Source of the DNA: Bromus sterilis
Lineage: Eukaryota; Streptophyta; Magnoliopsida; Poales; Poaceae
Assembly (NCBI GenBank): GCA_950022295.1
Contig: OX465600.1
Span: 25,457,282-25,521,281, forward strand
Direction: 5' to 3'
Length of the DNA: 64,000 bases
Of the stretch, positions 21,539 through 33,579 are shown piece after piece. Positions within the stretch are counted from its first letter, which is position 1. Each line of letters starts with the position of its first letter. The notes below the pieces were generated by a model. It was not told the DNA's origin. It did no database searches and saw only the letters and a program-made list of their open reading frames with translations. A program made the position numbers and the translations under genes.

Positions 21539-22165
21539 CATGGATCCAGAAATTCAAGCGGATTTGCAGAAATTCACCGGCATACCCCAGAAATCCAAGC
21601 TCTCCTAACATACCCCAGAAATTCAAGCAAAGTCATTGGTCTACCTCTCCCAGCATCAGCATGCAGGTTTGCAGGTGCACAAGATGATGCCGTGCGTACC
21701 TGGTGAGCTGTCCGTACGACCACTACTCCGGCCGGCATGTGGTGCCCCGGCCGGCGACGACCTTGTCTCGTCCGATCGACCAAGAGCTTGCTAAGCCCTG
21801 CCCAAGTCGCTACCTCGCCGATCTTGCTGATGTCCCCCCCTCACCACCTCACTCCCCCGTCCATGATGCTCCACCACCTTGCACCTCTCTGTCCCCAGTT
21901 GCATTTTCATCTTCTTCTTTTCAGATCTGGATCTTTGGAAGCCAATTCAAGGGAGGAAGAAGATGCTCTAAAGCCACTAAACAAAGGAGGCAGCTGATAC
22001 ATGCTGTATGCTAATCAATAATATGTACATACAAGATAATATACTTTATCATGCTGAGTCAAACTCATTAATCACACTCAAGCTTCGGTTAGGTTCAATA
22101 TTAATCTAGTACTGTGGAGTAGATGGATCTTTTTTTTGCCGTGAGTACAGTAGATAGATTAATTA

Positions 22166-23510
22166 GAGCATCTCCAGCCGTTCGGGCCCCCAAGCCGGTT
22201 TTCGGCGCTATTTTAGCGCCGCTTGGGGGGCGCTCGGGCGGCGAAACCCACTTGGGGCGGCCGTCCCTTCAGCCGTGCCCCCAAAGCTGGCCCCAACAGA
22301 ACGCGATTTGCACATAAAAGTTCAAAATGGTCGTCTCCCCGCTTCAAAAACTGCAAAGTTCGGCGATCAACACGCAATAGTTCGGCGATCAAACATGCCA
22401 CAGGCGTCGTGATCTGCTGGGAACAAAAAAAGCAAGCCGGCGATGGCTCAACAAAGGGGCCCGTCCAGGTCGACGGCAGAACCAATGTCATCATGAGGTG
22501 TGGTCGGCGTGCCCGGGGTCGACGGCGTGCTCCTGGACGAGGTGGGCGCAGCAGCCGGTGCAGTCGAGGAGGTGGGCGCAGCAGCCGGCGTAGTTGAGGA
22601 GGCGGGCGGCGCGACCACTGGCGGCGCCAATTGGGCCAAGATCTTGGCATGCTCGGCGATGAACCACTCCCTGACCGCCGCGTCCATCTCGGCCAAATTC
22701 ATCGTCGCCATTGTCGTCAGGAAGGTGAGGTCAGTGTTCCTCTTCTTTGCGGCGGCGTTTTTCCTGAGGAGGTCGAGCTTGGCGTCTTGCTTTGTCAGCA
22801 GCTCCGACCACCACGCCTGGGCCTTCTCCTCCCTGGTCGCTTTGCCAGGAAGGTGAGAAGTTACCGGCGGGGGAGGCGACGCTCTGCTGAGTTTGGGGGC
22901 GAAACTGCGACGCAGCAGAGCGGACGGCTTCCTCCGCCGCAAGGGCCTCCCGCAGGTCGCGCTTGGCCACATCCGCCGCCTCTTGGATCGCCTCCAGATC
23001 CTTTGCCACCTTCTGCTTGGCGGCCTCCATGCTCTCCCGGAGGAGCCGGGCTTCCAGCCTGCTGCGCCGAGAAGCGGACGTCACCTCGCGGCGCAACTCG
23101 TCGGCCCTCCACCGAGCGTCCGTCCAACCCTCCGGCCTTGGTAGCGGCGCCCTCGGCTTCCTCTGCTTGGGGGCGGAGCTGGCTCATCGGCGCGGCGAGG
23201 AGGCGCATATTTCTTCTTCGGCGGCATGGGGAAGATTTGGAGGGAAATGACGGGAGCTGGGGGCGGGGGGAATGGAAAACGGCGGGAGATGAGTTGTATC
23301 TCGCCGACAAAGTGGCCCCACACGACGTTTCGTTTCGTTCGGCGTTCGCAAGAGCCCCCAGCGCGCTGGGTCGGCTTGGGATCGCCGGATCTACTTTCGG
23401 TCCAATCCGACGCTAATTGGACTTTTGAGGGCGCGGTTGAACGAATTTAGTCCGACCGAAGCAAATAGCGCCGCCTTGAGGGCCTTTTGGGGCCATGGCT
23501 GGAGATGCTC
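22166..23510 (-). mobile_element. PIF/Harbinger-like TIR element, second copy
   Basis: 1345 bp with TIR GAGCATCTCCAGCC at both ends and TTA target duplications (22163-22165, 23511-23513). The subterminal sequence matches the element at 3554 (hairpin ggcgctattttagcgcc, then cgcttgggggg), so both belong to one family. It holds a different cargo frame (23227-22448, minus) and no DDE transposase. Confidence 0.75.
22448..23227 (-). pseudogene. Harbinger cargo gene: ORF1/NAM-associated-like protein, frameshifted
   Basis: Begins MPPKKKYAPPRRADEPAPP at ATG 23227. Coherent protein then moves between frames. 23096-22900 holds a charged helical stretch (SRRSRLEARLLRESMEAAKQ, then KDLEAIQEAADVAKRDLREA). 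22860-22448 holds AQAWWSELLTKQDAKLDLLR and KKRNTDLTFLTTMATMNLAE, then VREWFIAEHAKILAQ and a low-complexity A/P/S/T tail. The second half resembles the NAM-associated C-terminal domain found in plant PIF/Harbinger ORF1-type proteins, which partner the transposase. At least two frameshifts break it. Similar proteins are, from memory, very numerous in Triticeae. Function in this copy is doubtful. Confidence 0.5.
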
Positions 23511-23630
23511 TTACACCACTGTAACAGGTTGAGACAAGTTCGCATGGAAACTCACATGGAAGAAATATGCGTATAATGACCGGAAACACTTGTAAGCTTT
23601 TCTAGTTGCCTGCCAAATGCAATTGTGTAA

Positions 23631-24314
23631 GAGCAACTTTAGCATATCCGCCGTATTTTTGTACTGCAAAAACGGTTTACGGGCAACCTACGATACGAAA
23701 CGGTACTTGGTGGAACAAATACGCTAAATCCGTAATATAAAATCAACTGACGATTGAAATTGACGATTCAGAGGAAAACAGAAGATTCAGAGGTTCGAGC
23801 CTGTTCTCCCCCGAGGCCGCCTTCGCCCAGGCCGGCGGCGCCCTGGCCGCCGCGCTCATGGCCGGGGCCGACCGTGGACACTGCGCTCGTGGCCGGCGAG
23901 CCCGAGGTCAGGGCCGTCCGTGGCCGCCGCGCTCGTGGCTGGCAAGCTCGGGTTGTGGCCGCCGCGCCCGCGCCCCGCCCGGCAGCGGCGTCCGCGCCCG
24001 GTCGTGGCCTTCGACGGAGCCTGCCCGTCGTAGCCTCCACCGGGGCCAGCTCTAGCTCCGTTCCAGCCAACTGTACCCAGTTCCAGCTGCTCCGGAGGCG
24101 CGAAAGAAATAACTCCTTTTCTCAGCGGCAAACACACAAGCGAAAACGATAGATATATCGCTCGCCGAGCAGTTTTTAGCGCTCCTTGTAAAAAAATTTA
24201 CCATATGGACCGACATAGCGTATTTGTTGAGGTCTTTTTTTGCTTCGATATGCCATATTGGCAGTTATTATGCGGGACGGGGTTATATGGTGTATCTGCT
24301 AGAATTAATTGCTC
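23631..24314. mobile_element. Harbinger-type MITE with GC-rich core
   Basis: Ends are imperfect inverted repeats (GAGCAACTTTAGCATATCC... / ...GCTAGAATTAATTGCTC) flanked by TAA (23628-23630, 24315-24317). The core at 23790-24090 is extremely GC-rich and opens long arginine/alanine frames on both strands, which I treat as composition artefacts or an acquired fragment. Confidence 0.55.
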
Positions 24315-24430
24315 TAAAGATCTTCTACTACAAAGTGCCAACTTTAGGTAGTAACTAATTTACTTTATATATAGTTACAATTTAGGCTAGTAATATACCG
24401 TATAAAACCTTTTGTACGTAGGGTGCCAAA

Positions 24431-25436
24431 TGCAAGGTTTGATTGGACAGTTTCATGGAGCGAGTTGAGACTGCACTATTCGAACTCTCTTTAGCGTCGC
24501 CTGTGTTGCAGACTGCTCATGTGTTGCGCCCTTTGGTTGTGCCTGATGACAACTTCGAGGTCGAGAAGGGATCCGAGCTTCATGGTCGTTTCTCCCCTCC
24601 TACTAGAGCCGGCTCGTTGTCGTCAGCCTGATGGATTGGACATTGATGTGGTTGTGACCCCAGTGCTGCAGATCATGCATGAGCTTCGGGAGCTGTGGGG
24701 GGGTCCGGTTCTACCTGCATCCGTCAAGCAACTGAAGGTAGACCCCCTCGAAATCTCGGTTGTGGCTTTATCGCCAGCATCACCCTTGGATTCTAGCCAG
24801 ATACTTGATGCTAAGGAGAGTGATGGTTTGGACGTTGCAATCTCTCGCTCACCTAAGTTCATTGGGCATGAGGCAACAACCATCCTACCTGTCGATGTCA
24901 TGGAGCGTGAAGTTTTAGATGTTGCTGCCCTTCCCTCGTCTGCGACTATCAAGCAGGTGATGACTATGAGTGGCATCACCATTGAGCCAAGTGTGTTGAC
25001 ACCTACTCCAAATTCATATACTCTCTTCGCGAAGGAACTTTGTGACTTGCTCGCTAGCGTGGAGGTTGCTAGACCTTGGTTGCGAAGGTTGATTACGTGC
25101 AAGAGGCAAACAAAAGGTGAGCAAAAGCAAGAGTGGTTCCATAGGCACAACATATTTGTCTACTTGATGAAAGATCTTTAGTCTCTCAGTCCGCCCTCTT
25201 GAATCAGGTTGCCGTTGTGGGTTGCGAGGTTTCTGTGGTGTCTTGTGTTGAGGTGTTATGGAGTCATTTGGCATAGTAGCAGTGTTGGGGTTTGTGGATA
25301 TTGTGTATTCAAAGAGTTTGGCCGGGGCCACATGTCCGGTGTGGTTTTTTTGCGCTCCGTTTGTATCAGGATTTGCTCGATTTTTCATAAATTAACTAGG
25401 CAATTCTCTTCTTCTTAATCACCTTTTTCTTTTTTT
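24431..25436 (+). mobile_element. 5'-truncated LINE-type retroposon, ORF1-like tail
   Basis: About 1 kb, co-linear with 50620-51650. Its reading frame (24519-25181, 220 codons open to a stop) includes VLQIMHELRELWGG, LEISVVALSPASPLDSSQIL and FAKELCDLLASVEVARP, phrases I recall from ORF1-like proteins of wheat LINEs. A shared 3' trailer follows the stop (ggttgcgaggtttctg... tgttatggagtcatttggcatagtagcagtgttggg). It starts abruptly inside the shared sequence, as 5'-truncated retroposons do. No clear target duplication. The protein is unlikely to function. Confidence 0.55.
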
Positions 25437-25786
25437 ATGTAGAGACTTTAATGCAAAGTGTGTGTTGACTTTATGACATGTTAGTTCTGTCGGGTGGGCC
25501 AGCGCTATCATAATTACGCTTAAAATTTAACCAATGGGTGAATTGGATTTTTTTGGAACAACGAACCAAAAAAATGGTAGTTTTTAAAAATAAATAAGAA
25601 AATAAACAGTTTTTTGTACCCTAGCCCCGAAAATGATAGTTTTTTGCTATTGACTCGAAGAATTCAGACGCTGACCCCTTTGCACCACCGTCCATCTTAC
25701 ATGTGCTACCAAAGAGACCCCCAAAAAATCATGGAGCGGCCAAGGAATGGTAAATGAACAACAATGCTAGATAACTAGGTAGGAAA

Positions 25787-25821
25787 TGCGGCTTGCCGCA
25801 CCCGGCAGCACTGCTGCCGGG
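25787..25821. other. Two abutting perfect hairpins
   Basis: TGCGGC-TT-GCCGCA (25787-25800) is followed directly by CCCGGCAGCA-C-TGCTGCCGGG (25801-25821), a 10-bp perfect stem with a single central base. The surrounding DNA is AT-rich. Could be a transposon end or a structured site. Confidence 0.6.
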
Positions 25822-26339
25822 TATTGTCATATCCAACCCGATAATACAGTCATTGAAGCATTACATATATAAAAAAAATAGCACAATGCAGTTGTGTTTA
25901 TCAATCTAATATATCAAGTTTATAATAGAAGCATTGCATTAATACATACACATTCAGTACATAGCAATTGGTTCAGGAGACAACTAAAGGCTTTTATCCC
26001 AAAAGCAACCTATACATATTTAGTACATAGCAGTTGCTCCACGCAACTACAAAAGGCTTCTGGGCGAGGACGGTGATGGTAAGCCCAATTTCCAAGTACC
26101 CGGTGCCAAAATCTGCGCATTCTGGGCGAGGACGGTGATCATTTGGTGGTAAGTACCAAATCTTGTGTCAGGGCACAACGAAGGACTGGAGGGGGAGCTT
26201 GATGAATGAACGATCAGACCTGGAGAAGCCATCCATTGGAAGACTCATCAAAAGTTTAAAAGAATCAAAGTAGTCCAAACAAACCCTTTTAATTATTCAG
26301 CAAAAAAATCATATAGATATCTTATGAAAAAAAAACGAA

Positions 26340-26480
26340 CGTATTGCTCCAAACCGGTCGCTCCTCTGCTATAGGCCGCCGGTCGCTCCTCTGCTCTAGA
26401 CCGTCGGCGTCTCCTCTGCTTCACGCTGCCAGCCTCTCCTCTGCTCCAGGCCGTCGGTCTCTCTGCTCTAGCCGGCCAAC
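26340..26480. repeat. Short imperfect tandem repeat
   Basis: About four units of roughly 33 bp around the phrase cctctgct(c/t)(t/c)aggccg(t/c)cggtc. The neighbouring 25440-26750 is otherwise AT-rich with no gene. Confidence 0.55.
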
Positions 26481-26755
26481 ATGTTAGTGAGCTTAGTTAC
26501 CTTCAACTGTTAGTGAGCTTAGTTATCTTAAAATTGAAATTTAAATCCAACAGTGTTGAACCAGTGTTATTGAACAAATTGAAATCAATGTCGATGCACA
26601 AAAATTTAAATCAATAGCAGCATCACAGAAAATTGCAGCAGCAGCAGTACAATTAACAATTAAATTCAATAAAATTAACATGAAAATTAATAGAAGCAGC
26701 TAACTTGTCCATAGAGGAACTGATTTGACCATAGTGATATGAACTCACGGCTAAC

Positions 26756-27457
26756 TTGTCTCAATGGATAAATTGCCATATCTCTACCCCTAAAGGGGGA
26801 GTTGGTAGGCTGCCCTCCACGGTTTTTTTCGCCTCCACCTCTCCCACCACCACCCGTATACACTGGGTTTTTTCCTCCGAAACATGTGCCTCCCCACCGG
26901 TTCTCGCTGGTTTTCTTCCCTCGCCTCCCGCACGCCGCACAAGCCGCTCCTCTTCCTCTCCTCGTACAACCCGCTCCTCCGCGCTAGGGTTCCTTGCGCC
27001 GCCGGAGCTCCTCGACCAGCCCCGCCTCCTGCTGCTGCGCCCTGCCTCGAACCAGAAGCCATGGCCGCTGGAGGTGGCCGGCCGGCAGAAGCTCCTTCCT
27101 CCCACGCCCGCAAGCGCCCGGCACCCTCGCCCGCACAGCGCCCGGAGCTCGCTGGCCGGGGCGCTCGCTGTCCGGCATGGCCGCGCCAGGAGCTCGCCCG
27201 CGCCATCTTGCCCTCGCCCACGCCCGGTGCGCTCGCTTCCTATGGTGGCCGCTCCCGGGGCTCGCCCGCGCCACCTCGCCCATGCCCGGTGCGCTCACTA
27301 TCCAGGGTGGCCGCGCCCGGCGATTTCGCGGTTCCTGCGAGCCAGAGTCTGGGCGAAGGTACGGAGTCAACGCAAAACTTTTAATCCCGTAGGTGATGGT
27401 CTGGTAATTCTTCCCCAAGGTATGGATGTGTTTGGGATTTTGCAGCTATGCCTGTGA
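26756..27457 (+). other. GC-rich exon-like fragment, possibly captured
   Basis: A 234-codon open frame of low-complexity A/P/R/S protein, preceded by pyrimidine-rich leader-like sequence and the ctagggtt phrase common in plant 5' leaders. An ATG in another frame at 27060 (MAAGGGRPAEAPSS...) is the likelier start of a captured first exon. No domain is recognised. GC content contrasts sharply with the AT-rich 25.5-26.7 and 27.5-28.9 kb around it. I do not assign a function. Confidence 0.3.
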
Positions 27458-27469
27458 CTGGTTTTACTA

Positions 27470-28920
27470 ATTAAGAGCATTCTCCCGGTGATTGGTTATC
27501 TGGCTAAGTTTTTCTAGATGTATAAGCTTTGCCAGTTAAGATCTTTCTTGTTTTTGCAGAAATATTTGATGCTAACTTATTCGTCATATCCTCACCCTAA
27601 AGATCATAAAACAAATACCTGATAGAATTGTGCCTCGGAAGTGTATACTCAAATTCTACAAGAACCGAGATACATGCCCTTTTAAACAAACATCTAATCA
27701 TTGAAGATTGTCAAACTGACACATTTCTTATGTTTAGTACTTTAGTCTGAAAATGCTCAAATCTTACATGTTTCTTGCATTTCTACCCATGCAGGTTGTT
27801 GAACTTGGGTTTCCAACATGCTGGAGACTGATGTTTAAAAGTTATGGTGAGAGTCAATTATCATGCACTAAAGTCCACTGACCCAATTCATAAAATGGGT
27901 CAATTACTTGTCCAAAGGATGTGATACGACAGTGGACGCGTCATTTCTCTTCACCTAAGAAATTAATTTTTTCAAATGATTTTTTTGGTTACTATGCAGT
28001 ACAAGCTAATTTTCTTCACCAACATAAGCTATGAAAAATTTGAGCCTGATATGCTCACCTTCTCGTAAGAGCTGGAAAACACTACATGTAAGAGACCATT
28101 ATTCACTTGTGATTATTAAAAGTATTGTCATCTATGGTTTTTACAATTACACCGTTAGAGTAAATATTGTGACCATAGGAAAGCTACACTGACATAGAAT
28201 ATACAACCATGGCTAAGATAATTCTAATCTTGTAGGCTTGTAGCTAAACTACAAATGGAAGGGCACAAGGGATATGTACTGAAGGATTCATGGATCATGT
28301 CTCTGTTACTTCCCTTTTGTGATTAATAACAACACCATATGCAGATCTTAACTTAGTTTTGCTATCCTTGTTTAACTATATAGTTTGTAAGGGTTGACAA
28401 TCTTTTTTTCTTACAATTCATGGCAAAAGTTGTGTACTTATAAATTAACTTTATTGGGAAAGTATTACTTGTTAGGGTTGAACACCAAACTCTTGTAGGG
28501 AAAATATGTAACATCTCACCACTTTTGTTATGGTCTAATAACAACGATTTCAACAATTGATTTTCTTTTAAGCGTTACAATTTCTTTAAGTATGTTTGTC
28601 AAAACGAGAATACCATTACCGATTGTGATAATTATATGAATCTTGGAGATGATAGTTCTCAAAGGCGGCGAACGAGGAGCACAATAGCAGCAATGGAAGA
28701 GATCCATGATTGTGATTTTGAGCAGATTTTTCCCCTATTTCCAAGAGTATATATTTATTTCTATATCCAAATATTTCTGTTCTTGGCCTAATTTAAGATT
28801 TTGTTATGGTACTACACAATGGTAATGTAATATTAGTCTATTTTCCAGTAGCCTGATTGTTCACTGCTAAATAATACTAAATTTTGTCGTTTTGATTTTT
28901 CGGATACCTCTAATTTTTAA
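27470..28920. other. AT-rich intron-like stretch
   Basis: No long frame or known repeat. Short open pieces (for example 28600-28740) could be exon relics, but nothing is recognised. Confidence 0.4.
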
Positions 28921-28926
28921 TGGGAT

Positions 28927-29382
28927 ATGTTTTATTGCAGGATATATATGAAGGAAAAGAGCCCAGAGCTGTGCTTGGATAATAATTTTAGTGATAAAAT
29001 CTGTTTGGAATATCCAGAAATCTTGCCAAAGGTGTCTTTCACTCGCTCCTGGCAGCGGCCAACTCCTCCCTCGGTCGTCACTGGAACTGGCAACCACATG
29101 CCGAGGAGGGGAGCTGGTACATGGGTTCTTGCAGGATCTTGGTCGACTCTCGCCCGTGCGTGCCGGGCCATTGGTCGTCGCTGCTCCCTGTGCGCTGCTC
29201 CGACGACCTCCTCCGCGGCAGCCGCGGAAGGTCATCCAGGTGAGCCCTGCTTTCCTGTCACTTGCAGGACACACCAGGGAACATACAAAGAATCGGCGAC
29301 TGGGATAGGGGTCGGCTCCTCCGCCTCAAGTCGCCTTCTCCGCCGCTTGGTATGCATTTTTATTATGGTTGGCCCAGTTTAG
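28927..29382 (+). other. Exon-like open frame of unknown origin
   Basis: 151 codons open, preceded by a pyrimidine/AG acceptor-like sequence (ttattgcag at 28931-28939). The first third is AT-rich and protein-like (KEKSPELCLDNNFSDKICLE); the rest is GC-rich and low complexity. Possibly two fused fragments. Confidence 0.25.
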
Positions 29383-29399
29383 ATCATCAGATAAGAGAA

Positions 29400-31233
29400 G
29401 GTGGACGACTGTATTTGTTCAAAAAATAGTCCAGTTCAGTTGTTTGGTAATAGTTTAAGAAATATACATTTTCTTTAGTGATACATTTTTGTTGTTGCTG
29501 GATGTACATACATATTGTGCTGACAAGACAGATGTTTCAAGGAAGTGTACATGATTAGGTTTACTAGATTATAAAATGTTCTCTGTCCAGTGCTTGGTTT
29601 GGTATATTGAAATCAAAGTGTTATTACTTGCCAAGCCACTGGTTTATATAAGATGTTATTACTTGCAAAGAGTACTTATCAATTTATTTCATCATTTATA
29701 CACATTAACTTTGCAGTCACGTCTTCACATCATATTTGACCTGCAACAATTGGTTGTGTGCTTATATCTACTATTCAAACCGTATTATTTTAGAACTTCC
29801 TTTGATTTACAGTTAACTTACTTTACTGTCTGGCTGTATATGTTATCACACATATCTATTCTTTATTTAACGAGTGATGAGTAAAGAAATATGCACTTCT
29901 TGAAGGCAACTAATGATCTCTTCCAGTTTATCTTTTGTCTTCAGAGATTTCATGCCAGAAATGTAATATATATCATACTTTTATCTTTAGTCTTAAGAGA
30001 TTTCATGCTATAAGTGTAATATATATGATACTATTATATATCACTATATTGCTTTGCAACATACTACAAGAGAATGGTTGTGTGCTTCAGAACTCTCTGT
30101 TAGCATGCCCTTTTACTTTATAAGTTTTTGTAGCATGCTCAGGTATGCTAAACCATCATCGATGTTGTTGTCCAACCATGCTTTCATCAAGAAGTTCGAG
30201 GGCAAGGAGCCAAAGATATAGACATACGGATTCTCGAGAGCCTTGAACTGCCTACAAATGTACCCAAGGAAGGTCATCACGCGGGATGCATATGTCGAAG
30301 ATGATGTGTTCTTAAACCGAGTCCCTAATCAGGGGTGTGATAATAATATTATTTCGTAGTCAATGTAATTAGTTTTCAAATCTTAACATTAGTATAGTAC
30401 AAACCAAGGTTATGAATAACCTTAGGGAACTTAATATATTATTGTTTGAGGTGGATACAATCCTAGACAAGGACAATTGGCATTCTATTTATTTATTCAT
30501 TGGCAATGGCCATTGGCAAAAAACATGAATGTCACAGATGGGTCATTTCTTCAGATTTTGAACATTCTAATTATTTTTTGAATGGGTTTCCTACCTACAT
30601 CCAAGGAAAAATAATAACATATTAATTGGATGTTACCTATGATTCCCAACCAGCCTAAAGTCCATAAGCCGGAATGAAATCTTCCTCACAAAGATCTGTT
30701 AGGTTATGTCCGTTCCTTCTCTCCATATAACTTGCTCACTTTTTCCATTCTGTTTTCATTACTAAGGATTTTGTGCAGAACTATTGCAGTCAAATATTGA
30801 TTGGGATGTACGAATTGTGCAAGTGAGGACAACAATGAACATTCATGAGTGTTGATCGTACGAAGAGGTGGGCGTCTTCCGGTTTTAAAGGAGAGGTATC
30901 TAGCGAGAAATATCCCGCTACACTACAGGGGAAAACCGAGCAAGAAGGTAGGCTCCGGTAGAAAACGGGAATGGTGTGTCGTGGGGTGGGGTTTTTATGG
31001 GACCGTGTGTTGGAGATAACATGACGGATAGTCCAAACAACCGCATTTCTCCCCCCTCCCCCGTATGGGATGGATTTAGAGGAACCAGGAGTGTCCGGAC
31101 GATTGAACTTGGGAGTTCGTTGGGCGCCTGTTTGATGTCCGAACATGCCCAAACATATAAGAGAGAAATGAGCTTTGACCTTAGAGATGATCTTAATCAT
31201 TTGTTTAATTCATTTATATTATATGCATTGTAG
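29400..31233. other. AT-rich stretch with one short exon-like piece
   Basis: No gene recognised. Around 30130-30345 are protein-like runs in two frames (SSMLLSNHAFIKKFEGKEPK, then KVITRDAYVEDDVFLNRV) broken by stops, perhaps a captured exon. 30790-31200 opens frames of no recognised type. Confidence 0.35.
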
Positions 31234-31262
31234 CCCGTAGCAACGCACGGGCATTGTACTAG
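31234..31262 (+). other. Helitron 3' terminus
   Basis: Hairpin CCCGT...ACGGG, then cattgta and CTAG, with T as the next base: the standard Helitron 3' end. Confidence 0.7.
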
Positions 31263-31701
31263 TGTTTGCTAACTTCTAAGATCTCTACTGAGAAGAGGGA
31301 GTACAAATTGTAACCATGTTTAATCTGGATAACAACAGAAAAGACGGAGTACCATTGACCATATTTATACTCACACTGAAATCAGTTGGTAGGAGTGCTT
31401 CAAACTGAAATCAACTAAGCGACTGATATAAAAAGGTTCTACTCCAAACTGGGGATGCAAGCAAGAATCACCAGAAATAAATAAGAATCCAATCAGCATG
31501 TAATACTCACAACAAACAAACAAACTGAATTTTTACAGAAGCCTACTCACTGAAAATTAACCAAGCGGTTAATTAGTTAAAATTTAGTTAAAAGAGAACA
31601 TGTTCAGTTAAACTTCAGTTACAAGAGAACACGTTCAGTTAAAAAGAACATTTTCAGTTAAAATTTCCTAGCTACAGTATAAAATTCAGTGTATCCACTA
31701 A

Positions 31702-32165
31702 GGGCGTGTTCGGGAGCTCTCCCCAGCCCAAAACTCCTCATCGCCAGCTTCCAACTCCGCGTACAAAAAACCAGAAGCTGTGTTTCGTTCGGCACAGTAG
31801 CTTCTCGGATTTGGTCGCTTTCCTCCAGGTTCAAAGCCCATTTAGCGTTTTGTGGCCGTTGGGCTGCTAGCTGGAGGCCTGGGAAAAAGAGGCTGGGATA
31901 CGAGGCAAAGCTCTGCTCGGGAGGGAATAGAAAACGAACCGGTACGTTAGCTATCCACTTCGCGGTGGCATCTCCATGTAATTTCACTAAACTCCAACTC
32001 CTTCATTTTCTGAGAGCTGGGTAAGACCAGCTCCACAACTCCTCACTTTTTACACTGGGTCGATCGCCAGCTTCTTGTTTCCGACTCCGCGGAGTTGGGG
32101 CGTTCGGCCCAGCTCCACTCGTGGAGTTGACGGAGCCAGGAGTTGGAGAGCTACCGAACACGCCC
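31702..32165. mobile_element. Harbinger/Tourist-type MITE, 464 bp
   Basis: TIRs GGGCGTGTTCGGGAGCTCTCC and its complement (20 of 21 matching), with TAA duplications at 31699-31701 and 32166-32168. Non-coding; the open frames inside are chance. Confidence 0.8.
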
Positions 32166-32822
32166 TAACTATAGCTAGATCTAGTATAGCTAGATCCACA
32201 GCTCTATAACAACAGGGAGTAGCGCTGTATAACAATAGTGTATCTATTGTACTAAGTATAGCTAGCTCAACACGGTGAAGAGGAGCTCACCTGTCGTGCG
32301 AAGTGTAGCCAAGGCCAGACGTTGCCACCGCCGTGTCGCCTATAGAAGCAGAGCTATCTTGGATGTGGTGTTATTTCCTACATCCACGACCAAGGTTCGT
32401 CTCCATTGTCAGTCACAAGGAATTTCAGAATTGTTCGTCTCCAATTGTTCACTGAAAGAATGACAAGACTTGTAAACTGAACCTGTACACTAAACTGAAC
32501 AAATGATAGTACTCCAAAATTACAATCTGCTCAACAAATGACAGTACTCCTAGTTTTTTAAAAGACTATGAAAATACGAAGAGGGTGCTATAGAGAGAAT
32601 CATCCCAACTGATCACTAAAGAGACGGTAAAAGCTTGAAAGCTTAAAAAATCAAGAAAATCTTATGGTGCCCAGATGACTGAAACGACAACAAGTTGCAT
32701 TGAGGGAGATTAAAAATAGAACTCTATTCTATAACAACAACGGAATACAATTCATATCAATACTTTTGATCACATTAATATATTTTTTATGTTCCTTTCA
32801 ATTAGGACAATACAAAGAGATA
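32166..32822. other. Intergenic stretch between MITEs
   Basis: No gene or repeat recognised. Confidence 0.5.
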
Positions 32823-32903
32823 CTCCCTCCGTCCCATAATATAAGACGTTTTTGCAATTCAAATTGAACTAGAAAAACGTCTTATATAATGGGACAGAGG
32901 TAG
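32823..32903. mobile_element. Stowaway MITE, 81 bp
   Basis: CTCCCTCCGTCCCATAATATAAGACG and its near-perfect complement, with TA at 32821-32822 and 32904-32905. Confidence 0.85.
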
Positions 32904-33484
32904 TAAGAAGCAAAGCTCAAGGTTTGCAAGTGGCAAGGGATTCATTACTGACATATAAAATAAGACAGACAAAATAAGTGAACAAATCTTTTTCAGCATA
33001 ATGAACCTGGGATTTAACTCCTATAAGCAAACAATCAGTCACAAAATTGACAAAAAACAGTAAACTATTGACTGTCAGCATAAATAAGCAACTCTAGAAG
33101 CATGATTTTTCAGAAACTGCTCAACCTAACCACTTTGATATGCAATTGTGTCATGGAGTTTCATAATTATAACCTTGCTTTTCCAAAAAAGGCAATGCAT
33201 CACAAAAGAACTTTTAGCTTTTGAGTATATAGTTTTAGTGCTGAAAATTACGACCCAAATAACAATTTATTGCATCCCTAGGGTCAGTGGGCGATTTGGA
33301 AACAATCCCGTCAGAAAATCATAAATCAAAATTATGAACGTTATAGGAGTGAACAATGGACATAGTTCATCTAACAACTATTTTCTTCTATTATTTCAGT
33401 GTGATATCAAAAAATCATAAACACAAGAAAAATGTATCAAAAAATAGATAATTCTTGCAAGCCCCACCACCAATAAACTTTCTA

Positions 33485-33577
33485 CTCCCTCCAATTCATA
33501 TTAATTGACACACACTTAGTATAACTTTAGTATAAAATTGTACTAAGTGTGCGTCAATTAATTTGGATCGGAGGGAG
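33485..33577. mobile_element. Stowaway MITE, 93 bp
   Basis: Inverted ends CTCCCTCCAATTCATATTAATTGAC / GTCAATTAATTTGGATCGGAGGGAG, with TA at 33483-33484 and 33578-33579. Confidence 0.85.
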
Positions 33578-33579
33578 TA

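Larger units (their letters stand above)
20231..31262 (+). mobile_element. Possible large Helitron with cargo fragments
   Basis: The right end is a good Helitron terminus: hairpin CCCGTAGCAACGCACGGG (31234-31251), then cattgtaCTAG ending at 31262 and followed by T. A start of the matching kind (TCTCTACTATTAAATGG) lies at 20231, but the base before it is G, not A, so pairing of the two ends is inference. Between them lie MITEs, a Harbinger-like element, a truncated retroposon, and GC-rich exon-like pieces (26.8-27.5, 28.9-29.4, 30.1-30.4 kb) separated by AT-rich sequence, as in gene-capturing Helitrons. No RepHel protein is visible. Confidence 0.4.

Noticed and set aside
23754..24152. 132-residue Arg/Ala/Pro-rich frame
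   Set aside because: Open in several frames on both strands inside a MITE-like element; typical of a GC-rich tract, not of a gene.
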